Source: Bacteroidota bacterium (GTDB lineage Bacteria; Bacteroidota; Bacteroidia; UBA7662). From it: a DNA stretch of 11,882 bases. A program made the translations under genes and the position numbers. The notes beneath the pieces were generated by a model, which saw only the letters and a program-made list of their open reading frames with translations, had not been told where the DNA came from and ran no database searches. Shown here piece after piece: positions 1-5,787 of this stretch (position 1 is its first letter; each line of letters begins with the position of its first letter). The DNA is taken from NCBI GenBank assembly GCA_016868485.1, contig VGGT01000034.1:1-11882 (forward strand). Direction: 5' to 3'.

Positions 1-1125
1 GTTGAATAGGTTAGACTCCAAGAAGATTTGACCATCCGTAATCGAAATTACATTCGTGGGGATATAAGCCGAAACGTCACCCGCCTGGGTTTCAATGATC
101 GGAAGGGCCGTGAGCGATCCTCCTCCTTTTGTTCTCCCTTTGAGTGAAGCAGGCAAATCGTTCATGCCCGCGATGATGTCGTCGTTGTAGTTGAGCTTGC
201 ATGCACGCTCGAGGAGGCGACTGTGCAGGTAGAATACATCGCCCGGATAAGCCTCACGCCCTGGGGGGCGACGCAACAGGAGCGAAACCTCACGGTAGGC
301 CACCGCCTGTTTCGACAAATCATCATAAATAATGAGTGCGGGGCGACCCGTATCGCGGAAATACTCTCCCACAGCCGCACCAGCCATAGGGGCATAGAAT
401 TGGAGTGGAGCAGGGTCAGAAGCAAAGGCTGCTACAATCACTGTGTAGGCAAGTGCCCCTTTTTCCTCCAAAATCTTGGCAATTTGCGCCACATTCGAGG
501 CTTTTTGTCCGACGGCCACATAGATGCAAAACACAGGCTTTCCAGCATCATAGAATTCCTTCTGGTTGATGATGGTGTCGATGGCAATCGCCGTTTTTCC
601 CGTTTGTCTGTCGCCAATAATAAGCTCGCGCTGACCGCGACCCACAGGAATCATGGCATCAATGGCCTTGATACCGGTTTGCATGGGCTCATGCACAGGC
701 TGCCGGAAAATAACACCCGGTGCTTTTCTTTCGATGGGCATCTCGAACAACTCACCCTCTATGGCACCGCGACCATCGATGGGTTGTCCGAGCGTATTCA
801 CCACACGACCCAACATGCCTTCCCCTACTTTGATGGATGCGATCAGTCCGGTTCTGCGGGCTGTATCGCCTTCCTTAATGCCTTCGGCAGAGCCCAGAAG
901 CACCACCCCCACATTATCCTCTTCAAGGTTGAGCACAACCCCGCGTACACCATGGTCGAACTCCACAAGTTCTCCCGATTGCACACGAGTAAGACCATAC
1001 AAACGGGCGATACCATCGCCTACCTGTACTACAGTGCCTACTTCCTCCAGCTCTGTGGCTGATTTATAACCTGATAATTGCTCTTTGAGAATCGCTGAAA
1101 TCTCATCTGGCTTGATCTGTGCCAT
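1..1125 (-). CDS. atpA: F1F0 ATP synthase subunit alpha (3' end beyond window)
   Basis: Alpha forms the non-catalytic nucleotide sites of the F1 hexamer on the cytoplasmic face of the membrane. Reading from the ATG at 1125 gives 375 in-frame codons to the window edge, about 70% of the usual 500-530 residues. The N-terminus MAQIKPDEISAILKEQL, the P-loop GDRQTGKT at residues 171-178 and the motif VISITDGQIFLE near residue 360 are classic alpha signatures. The reading stops just before the segment that would carry the catalytic-site arginine (the GLSVSRVGS motif), so that residue cannot be checked. The gene starts 3 nt after the atpH stop, so it is in the same transcript. Only the carboxy-terminal helical domain is missing, and that is because of the window edge, not a mutation. 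Confidence 0.98.
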   Translation of the reverse strand, partial: MAQIKPDEISAILKEQLSGYKSATELEEVGTVVQVGDGIARLYGLTRVQSGELVEFDHGVRGVVLNLEEDNVGVVLLGSAEGIKEGDTARRTGLIASIKVGEGMLGRVVNTLGQPIDGRGAIEGELFEMPIERKAPGVIFRQPVHEPMQTGIKAIDAMIPVGRGQRELIIGDRQTGKTAIAIDTIINQKEFYDAGKPVFCIYVAVGQKASNVAQIAKILEEKGALAYTVIVAAFASDPAPLQFYAPMAGAAVGEYFRDTGRPALIIYDDLSKQAVAYREVSLLLRRPPGREAYPGDVFYLHSRLLERACKLNYNDDIIAGMNDLPASLKGRTKGGGSLTALPIIETQAGDVSAYIPTNVISITDGQIFLESNLFN

Positions 1126-1128
1126 GGC

Positions 1129-1686
1129 TTAATATTTTTTGATGTAGGGATTGTCTGAAAATAACTGCTTGATTTCTTGAAGCGAACGCGCAATGGACCG
1201 TTCGTAGCGTCGGTCTTCAACCTGGATCACAAAACCGGCCATGAGACTTGGGTTGATGCTGGTTGACAATTCGACGGACTTGCCCGTTTGCTGGGCCACT
1301 ATGGCGGAAATGTCTGATACTAAACCCTGAGGCCATTGAACTGCTGTTTCTAGACGTGCCCGAACAATGCCTTTTTGCGCCCGATACATTTGTGAAAAGC
1401 TCTGTACCATGCCTGGAATTACGCTTTCCCTTCTCTTTTTAATGACCAACCGAACAAAAGCAGAGGTCAGTGGATCAGATTGCCCGGAGAAAAGGGCATC
1501 CACCACACCAATCTTGGATTCGGGTCGCGTAACTGGGCTGCGGAACATAACCAGCAATTCTCTGCTGTTCGTGATGGCCAAACCCAAATGCTCCATATCG
1601 CGATAGACCGCTTCGAGCTTGTTTTGCTCGGTGGCCAAGCGCATTAATGAAGCAGCGTATCGATGGGCAACCCGGATATCAGCCAT
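1129..1686 (-). CDS. atpH: F1F0 ATP synthase subunit delta
   Basis: Delta (OSCP-like) sits on top of F1 and ties the alpha3beta3 head to the b-subunit stalk. The predicted protein is 185 aa, typical for the family. The N-terminal helical domain (about residues 1-105) begins MADIRVAHRYAASLMRLA, matching the usual delta start with a conserved R-YA-L pattern. The C-terminal domain has the family pattern near residues 150-170 (AGFVIQVEDRRYERSI), with Glu where Asp is common before Arg-Ser-Ile. I chose the ATG at 1686: an upstream TTG at 1731 would add 15 residues without family resemblance and overlap the end of atpF. No Shine-Dalgarno site is visible and the leader is A/T-rich. It lies 7 nt after atpF and 3 nt before atpA. 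Confidence 0.95.
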   Translation of the reverse strand: MADIRVAHRYAASLMRLATEQNKLEAVYRDMEHLGLAITNSRELLVMFRSPVTRPESKIGVVDALFSGQSDPLTSAFVRLVIKKRRESVIPGMVQSFSQMYRAQKGIVRARLETAVQWPQGLVSDISAIVAQQTGKSVELSTSINPSLMAGFVIQVEDRRYERSIARSLQEIKQLFSDNPYIKKY

Positions 1687-1693
1687 GGAGAAA

Positions 1694-2191
1694 TTAATTG
1701 AGTTTGATTTTGTCCATCTCAGCGCGCACAAACTCCTCTTGTTTGGCTTGATCGGCGAAATGGTTACCCAATACTTTCTCAGCCACGTCTATGGCCAATT
1801 TGGCGGCCATATTTCTCACTTCTGTGACCGCTGCCATCCGTTCATTGTGAATGGCTTCACGCGCTGTCTCCAGAATACGAGAGGCTTCATCGGTAGCCTT
1901 ATGCTTAGCCTCTGAAACGATAATATCTCTCGTTTTCGCTGCGTCGGCCATGATCCGATCGCGTTCGTCTTTCACTTCGGCCAATAGTCTTTCGCGTTCG
2001 CCAGAAAGGCTGCCCACTTCGCGACGAGCCTCTTCAGCTGCTTGAATGGCTTGGGATATCTTCTGGTCGCGCTCGTCTACAGCATCCAAAATGGGTTTCC
2101 ACGCATACTTTCGCAAAACAACCATGAGGATCAAAAAAGAAACACTGGTCCAAACAATCAGACCAAGACTGGGTTGTATGAGTTCTTTCAT
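1694..2191 (-). CDS. atpF: F0 ATP synthase subunit b
   Basis: Subunit b is the peripheral stalk that stops the F1 head from turning with the rotor. The 165-aa protein has one N-terminal membrane helix (about residues 9-27) with the family motif LGLIVWTSVSF, followed by KYAWKPILDAVDERDQKI. A long, charged, Ala-rich coiled-coil helix (residues 38-145) follows, as expected for the dimerising and delta-binding region. Length is normal. It is encoded between atpE and atpH. The start at 2191 is the only ATG that keeps the membrane helix. A single b gene is visible; there is no second b' gene as in cyanobacteria. Confidence 0.96.
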   Translation of the reverse strand: MKELIQPSLGLIVWTSVSFLILMVVLRKYAWKPILDAVDERDQKISQAIQAAEEARREVGSLSGERERLLAEVKDERDRIMADAAKTRDIIVSEAKHKATDEASRILETAREAIHNERMAAVTEVRNMAAKLAIDVAEKVLGNHFADQAKQEEFVRAEMDKIKLN

Positions 2192-2262
2192 GAGACTATT
2201 GAATAATGGAAGAAGTTCTGATCATCAATTGACCAGAATGAAACCAATGTAAAAGAGGGAGA

Positions 2263-2475
2263 TTAACCAGCCACCAACAGAGACACAACCACTGCGAACA
2301 GTGCAGCACCTTCAACAAGGGCAGCGGCAATGATCATCACCGTTTGAATTTTTCCGGCGGCTTCTGGCTGGCGGGCAATAGCCTCAAGGGCTGATCCACC
2401 GATTCGGCCGATACCAACACCTGCTCCTAAAACTGCGAGTCCGGCTCCGATTGCTGCAATACCTGGAATAGTCAT
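2263..2475 (-). CDS. atpE: F0 ATP synthase subunit c (proton-type rotor ring)
   Basis: Subunit c forms the membrane rotor ring that carries ions past subunit a. The 70-aa protein is a two-helix hairpin: helix 1 is Gly-rich (GAGLAVLGAGVGIGRIGG, residues 10-27), the cytoplasmic loop has the conserved ARQPEA (34-39), and helix 2 carries the ion-binding carboxylate Glu55 in ALVEGAALF. The position equivalent to Gln32 of sodium-type rings is Ile22, and Glu55 is followed by Gly rather than Ser, so I infer proton coupling. It is separated from atpB by 34 nt and from atpF by 71 nt, the widest gap among the atp genes. The leader is A/T-rich without a Shine-Dalgarno site. Confidence 0.97.
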   Translation of the reverse strand: MTIPGIAAIGAGLAVLGAGVGIGRIGGSALEAIARQPEAAGKIQTVMIIAAALVEGAALFAVVVSLLVAG

Positions 2476-2509
2476 AATGATTTGATTTAAGGTTGAAAGA
2501 ATATGGGGT

Positions 2510-3616
2510 TTAATGATGTGCTTCTAAATGAGGTTCTTCTAGCGCCAGACCAATAAAAAGAGCCGAGAGCAGGGTGAAAACATAGGCCTGTAGTGCTGCT
2601 ACCAACAGTTCGATGCAAGAAATAAAAAGTACGAACACTAAAGAAACTGGGGCAATGAGCAAACTTTTGAATACGAAAATGAGCGATACCAAACTCAATA
2701 TTATGATGTGCCCAGCGGTTATGTTCGCAAACAAACGAATCATGAGGGCAATCGGCTTCGCCACGATACCAACCATTTCAACAGGAATCATAATCGGATA
2801 AAGCCATAAGGGAACGTGCGGAGTAAAAATATGTCCCCAATAAGTCTTGGTGCCACTGAAATTAGTTATAAGTAGTGTAAAAACGGCAAGAGTGGCTGTT
2901 ACACTGATGTTTCCAGTAAAATTGGCACCCGAAGGAATGAGACCTAAAAGATTGTTAATCCAAATAAAAAAGAAAGCGGTGAGCAAATACGGCATGTATC
3001 GCTTGTAGTTATGACCAATATTTGGGATAGCGATATCGTCACGAACAAATAATACAAGGGGTTCAACCACCTTGGCTATTCCCACTGGCCTGCCGTGAAC
3101 GCCCTCATAGGATTTGGCGCCGCTCATGAAAATCAAAAGAAGCAGTAAAACAGCCACCAACATGGATGCAACATTTTTCGTGATGGAGAAATCCAAAACA
3201 GAATGTCCTGCCAAATCCAAGATGTGACCATGCTCGTCGAGGGCATATACTCGATCCCCTTTGTTGACTTGAGCATGCCCGTGCTCGAATGCGCTCGACA
3301 TAAACAGGTCGAACTGACCCTCACTATACAAAATGATGGGTAAGGGAATAGATACCGGATGATCATGGCCGTCGTGTCCTGGCAGATCAAACAAATGCCA
3401 ATCGTGGTTGTCCAACACGTGATGAAGTATCGTTGTAACCGGATTAAATTCGCTTTCAGAGCCTGATGAATCCTGGCCAGAATGGCTATCAGAGGCTAAA
3501 ACAGGAGAAACAAAAAAAATAAAACCAAAACAAACAATCAAGGAAAGGCGCTTAGAACCTAAAAGTAGGCTTGACAATCTAAAGAAATTCGCTTGATTTT
3601 GAAGCGTATGGTGCAT
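2510..3616 (-). CDS. atpB: F0 ATP synthase subunit a with long secreted His-rich N-terminus
   Basis: Subunit a provides the half-channels through which protons reach the c-ring. At 368 aa it is about 100 residues longer than E. coli subunit a (271 aa). Residues 1-41 look like a signal peptide ending SPVLA, and residues 42-145 form a periplasmic segment with 13 histidines (for example HDGHDH at 81-86). The conserved core follows: a membrane helix at 148-165, further helices from about 208, the essential arginine Arg294 in LMIRLFANITAGH (counterpart of E. coli Arg210) and the C-terminal ELLVAALQAYVFTLL with Gln343. Extended, cleavable N-termini are, to my knowledge, usual in Bacteroidota AtpB. 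The start codon at 3616 directly abuts the stop of the upstream gene, which suggests translational coupling. Confidence 0.96.
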   Translation of the reverse strand: MHHTLQNQANFFRLSSLLLGSKRLSLIVCFGFIFFVSPVLASDSHSGQDSSGSESEFNPVTTILHHVLDNHDWHLFDLPGHDGHDHPVSIPLPIILYSEGQFDLFMSSAFEHGHAQVNKGDRVYALDEHGHILDLAGHSVLDFSITKNVASMLVAVLLLLLIFMSGAKSYEGVHGRPVGIAKVVEPLVLFVRDDIAIPNIGHNYKRYMPYLLTAFFFIWINNLLGLIPSGANFTGNISVTATLAVFTLLITNFSGTKTYWGHIFTPHVPLWLYPIMIPVEMVGIVAKPIALMIRLFANITAGHIIILSLVSLIFVFKSLLIAPVSLVFVLFISCIELLVAALQAYVFTLLSALFIGLALEEPHLEAHH

Positions 3617-4036
3617 TTATGTTGTTTTCGAAATCGGTCGCAAGATAGAGAAAATACCCAATAAAAGCACCCCAAGAAAAATCAGAAAAAAAAGGGGGAA
3701 CGAAATCATAAAATCGGCGGATAAAACACCCGCTTTTTTATAGCTAAACGCAATAAAGAACAAACCAAGTAGAAAATGCATGACTAAAAAAGCCATCGAA
3801 ATCGGAACTTTAGCTGCCTCATAGCGCCGCCCAAGAATTCTACGGAATGGAATAAGCGCCACAAACAATCCACCCACCAAGAAGGCCTCAACCACAAAGA
3901 TGAGTCTCGCTTCTTGACTGCCGTACCACACTTCCACAGTATCTTCCCATTCCAGCAGCAAAACAGAAAGAGCGACTACACCCGAATACACCATCCAAAA
4001 GATCAATGGGCTATTCGTCTTGTTCTTTTTCATCAT
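3617..4036 (-). CDS. Four-helix membrane protein in the AtpI position of the ATP synthase operon
   Basis: This is a 139-aa integral membrane protein with four predicted helices at about residues 10-28, 45-63, 79-98 and 109-131, short loops, and a basic patch (RRILGRRYEAAK, 65-76) between helices 2 and 3. I see no catalytic motif. Size, topology and its place immediately before atpB match AtpI, an accessory protein involved in c-ring assembly or ion supply in other bacteria, but the sequence is not clearly AtpI by eye, so the symbol is left empty. The ATG at 4036 lies inside the end of the preceding gene (26-nt overlap), with a second ATG at 4033, and its stop codon abuts the atpB start. Both arrangements suggest coupled translation. 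Confidence 0.85.
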   Translation of the reverse strand: MMKKNKTNSPLIFWMVYSGVVALSVLLLEWEDTVEVWYGSQEARLIFVVEAFLVGGLFVALIPFRRILGRRYEAAKVPISMAFLVMHFLLGLFFIAFSYKKAGVLSADFMISFPLFFLIFLGVLLLGIFSILRPISKTT

Positions 4037-4310
4037 TGTCTATACCCGAAAGTGAGCGCATAAGCGAGCAAAAAACCCCGATTAATGCCAGCAAACTGCT
4101 GAGTGCGGTAAAATAGGGACGGCTTGTTTCGATCCATTGGTCGAACTTCTGACCTACCCATGCCGCTATCAAGAGAACAACCACCCATTGTATGCCAAGT
4201 GAAGAAAATTTAGCCCACTTTCTAAGCGAGGGAAAACCTTTAGGAGAACCCCTCGATTTTTTAGCACGAGAATCTGACTTCTGAATAGATCGAGGCCGTA
4301 AATTCCCCAT
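4011..4310 (-). CDS. atpZ: AtpZ/AtpI-family accessory membrane protein of ATP synthase
   Basis: The 99-aa protein has a basic, Ser-rich cytoplasmic N-terminus (residues 1-35), two membrane helices (about 37-54 and 66-85) joined by a short loop with WVGQKFDQWIETSRPYF, and an acidic tail (DNDEKEQDE). This two-helix layout with a G-x-x-x-D-like turn is that of the AtpZ family (PF09527, F1F0 ATPase gene 1), whose members are encoded at the head of many atp operons. AtpZ with AtpI has been linked to Mg/Ca supply in alkaliphilic Bacillus; whether that applies here is unknown. The gene starts 21 nt after the bactofilin stop and overlaps the next gene by 26 nt. Family assignment rests on topology, motif and context. 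Confidence 0.85.
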   Translation of the reverse strand: MGNLRPRSIQKSDSRAKKSRGSPKGFPSLRKWAKFSSLGIQWVVVLLIAAWVGQKFDQWIETSRPYFTALSSLLALIGVFCSLMRSLSGIDNDEKEQDE

Positions 4311-4331
4311 GATCCGGTCTAAATAAACGAC

Positions 4332-4718
4332 CTAAGCCTCGCGAACCGTTCGCAATTTTTCTACACCAGCGGGCTGCATGCTGCATCCACCAGAGAATTG
4401 CGCGCCTTCCTCCACCACGAGTCGTGCGGTTTTGATATCCCCGTTGATGCGGCAATGTGCACGCAAGGTCAGCGATTCTGAAGCCTCGATGTTTCCCTGT
4501 ATGTGCCCTCCCACATCGGCGAACTGACAAATCACATGGCCTGTAACCTTGCTCTTGGGGCCTAAAGCCACCCGGCCGGTAGAATGAATGTTGCCTTGGA
4601 GTTCTCCGTCAATGCGAACGTCGCCTTTGGCGTGTAAATCACCCTGGATACTAGAGCCTTCAACCAAAAGATTTAAGTTTTGTCCGGCTTGAACAATGTT
4701 TTTTATGGGGTTAATCAT
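4332..4718 (-). CDS. Bactofilin (polymer-forming cytoskeletal protein)
   Basis: Bactofilins assemble without nucleotide into beta-helical filaments on the inner membrane and recruit envelope-shaping enzymes. The 128-aa protein has a short N-terminal tail (MINPIKNIVQAGQ), then a compact beta-helix domain (about residues 18-112) with regularly spaced Gly turns: VEGSSIQGDLHAKGDVRIDG, LQGNIHSTGRVALGP, VGGHIQGNIEASESLTL, INGDIKTARLVVEEGAQFSG. A short tail ends VREA. I chose the ATG at 4718; a TTG at 4790 would add 24 residues unlike any bactofilin. It sits between an M23-like gene (87 nt upstream) and atpZ (21 nt downstream). Bactofilin genes next to M23 peptidase genes are well known (for example CcmA and Csd1 in Helicobacter), which supports a joint envelope role. 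Confidence 0.92.
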   Translation of the reverse strand: MINPIKNIVQAGQNLNLLVEGSSIQGDLHAKGDVRIDGELQGNIHSTGRVALGPKSKVTGHVICQFADVGGHIQGNIEASESLTLRAHCRINGDIKTARLVVEEGAQFSGGCSMQPAGVEKLRTVREA

Positions 4719-4805
4719 TGAACTGATTTGAAAATTTGCAGGATTCAGGAAAGGAAAGCGGGTGTTCGAGGAAAAAAAATGAAGTGGCAAATTAGAAAAA
4801 AAATG

Positions 4806-5702
4806 TCAATAATTTAAAAAGGATGCCGGATTGAGGGCGCTGCCATCTTGCCACAATTGCACAGAGATCGTTTGGGTCTCACCGGCTTGATTATTGCCAT
4901 TTTCTGTCCTGCCTGCTAAACCGAGAACATCTCCAGCCTTCACTGATTCGCCCGTACGCCTCAAAGTTTTGCGCAACTTACGGTAACAGCTGATGGCATT
5001 GCCCGGATGCTGAACGATAACGACATAAAGGTCAGATAGGGAATATCCTTGAAATACAATTCGTCCGTCGAGCATCGAATGAACCGCTTGTTCACCAACC
5101 ACCGCGATTTCGAGTCCAGCAGATGGATTGGCCGGGCTAAATGGCCGATGCACTCGGCCATTAACGGGTTCAAACAGGCTTTGTCCGAAAAAACGAATTT
5201 GTCCGCTCACATCCGACAAACGGGCATCCGTGAAATCTTGCTCAATCCACTGGCGCAGCAGAGAATCCGCCGTAGTCCGCGCGAATACATTCGCCGCTTG
5301 AGACAACAGGATCGTGTCTGAGCGTGTTTGCTTGCTCAATGTATCGGCAGGCATCCGACCCTCCAGAACTTGTGAAAAACCAGCCCAACGGGCTTCAGCA
5401 CCGGCCATGGACTGTTCTAAGGAATCGACTGTTTCCAAAAGACGCAGCATTTTGAGTCGTTGACCTGTGTCGGCATAACCCGGGATGTACTCCCGCAAGG
5501 GTGTGAATACGACAAGGGAGGTGATCAGGAGCGCAAAACCGATAACGGCTGTGCTGAGAATGATAAACAAATTGAGACGAGACAGGCTCACCGAGGCCTG
5601 CTCCTCAAAGGAACCATCGTCGAGTACCACCAGCCGATAGCGCGTACTCCATTTCTTTTTCCAATCGTTGAGGCGAGGCATAAGCGACAAAAATAGCATC
5701 AT
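4806..5702 (-). CDS. Membrane-anchored M23/LytM-like protein, apparently without zinc ligands
   Basis: The layout is a cytoplasmic basic N-terminus (RLNDWKKKWSTRYRLVVLDD), one membrane helix (about residues 42-66 counted from the ATG at 5702), a periplasmic helical linker, and a C-terminal LytM/M23 fold (roughly residues 177-298). Fold landmarks are readable: a G-x-V-x-x-x-F start, LDGRIVFQG, YVVIVQHPGN, GESVKAGDVLGLAG and the ending DGSALNPASFL. The zinc ligands are not: the usual HxGxD is SAGLE and the HxH strand is TISVQLW, so I infer a non-catalytic scaffold or regulator, like the degenerate LytM domains of EnvC or NlpD. ATGs at 5702, 5699 and 5681 are all possible; 5681 (291 aa) fits best if the promoter element at 5706-5713 is real. 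It is the first gene of the run and pairs with the bactofilin. Confidence 0.85.
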   Translation of the reverse strand: MMLFLSLMPRLNDWKKKWSTRYRLVVLDDGSFEEQASVSLSRLNLFIILSTAVIGFALLITSLVVFTPLREYIPGYADTGQRLKMLRLLETVDSLEQSMAGAEARWAGFSQVLEGRMPADTLSKQTRSDTILLSQAANVFARTTADSLLRQWIEQDFTDARLSDVSGQIRFFGQSLFEPVNGRVHRPFSPANPSAGLEIAVVGEQAVHSMLDGRIVFQGYSLSDLYVVIVQHPGNAISCYRKLRKTLRRTGESVKAGDVLGLAGRTENGNNQAGETQTISVQLWQDGSALNPASFLNY

Positions 5703-5705
5703 TTG

Positions 5706-5713
5706 CAAAACTA
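5706..5713 (-). promoter_or_regulatory. Candidate -7 element for the M23/bactofilin/atp operon
   Basis: On the minus strand the bases read TAGTTTTG, an exact match to the Bacteroidota -7 consensus TAnnTTTG. A -33 TTG at the expected 17-23 nt upstream is not present; the nearest is a TTC. Transcription would begin just before the ATG at 5699-5681, which favours 5681 as the translation start. This is a pattern match only. Confidence 0.4.
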
Positions 5714-5725
5714 ATTTACCCTGCT

Positions 5726-5759
5726 TTGGATGAACGCCTTGAAAAAAGAACTATTTTTG
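5726..5759 (+). promoter_or_regulatory. Candidate promoter of the lysyl oxidase-like gene
   Basis: TTG at 5726-5728 (within TTTG) and TATTTTTG at 5752-5759 are separated by 23 nt. Both elements and the spacing fit the Bacteroidota promoter form TTG-N(17-23)-TAnnTTTG. The element ends 28 nt before the ATG at 5788, leaving a leader of roughly 20 nt. It lies back-to-back with the minus-strand candidate at 5706-5713. Confidence 0.5.
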
Positions 5760-5787
5760 AAGTTTAGACTCCACTAACATTGACTCT

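Noticed and set aside
223..1062. Plus-strand open frame of 279 codons
   Set aside because: It lies entirely antisense to atpA, whose minus-strand frame is unmistakable; the plus-strand translation has no recognisable domain or membrane pattern.
1687..1731. Fifteen-residue N-terminal extension of atpH from a TTG
   Set aside because: The extension overlaps the end of atpF and has no family resemblance; the ATG at 1686 gives the normal delta N-terminus.
4719..4790. Twenty-four-residue N-terminal extension of the bactofilin from a TTG
   Set aside because: The added residues do not resemble a bactofilin start, and the ATG at 4718 gives a standard compact protein.
4788..4805. Possible internal promoter before the bactofilin (TTTGACA and TAATTTG on the minus strand)
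   Set aside because: TAATTTG is one base short of TAnnTTTG and the spacing to the upstream element is too small; not strong enough to annotate.
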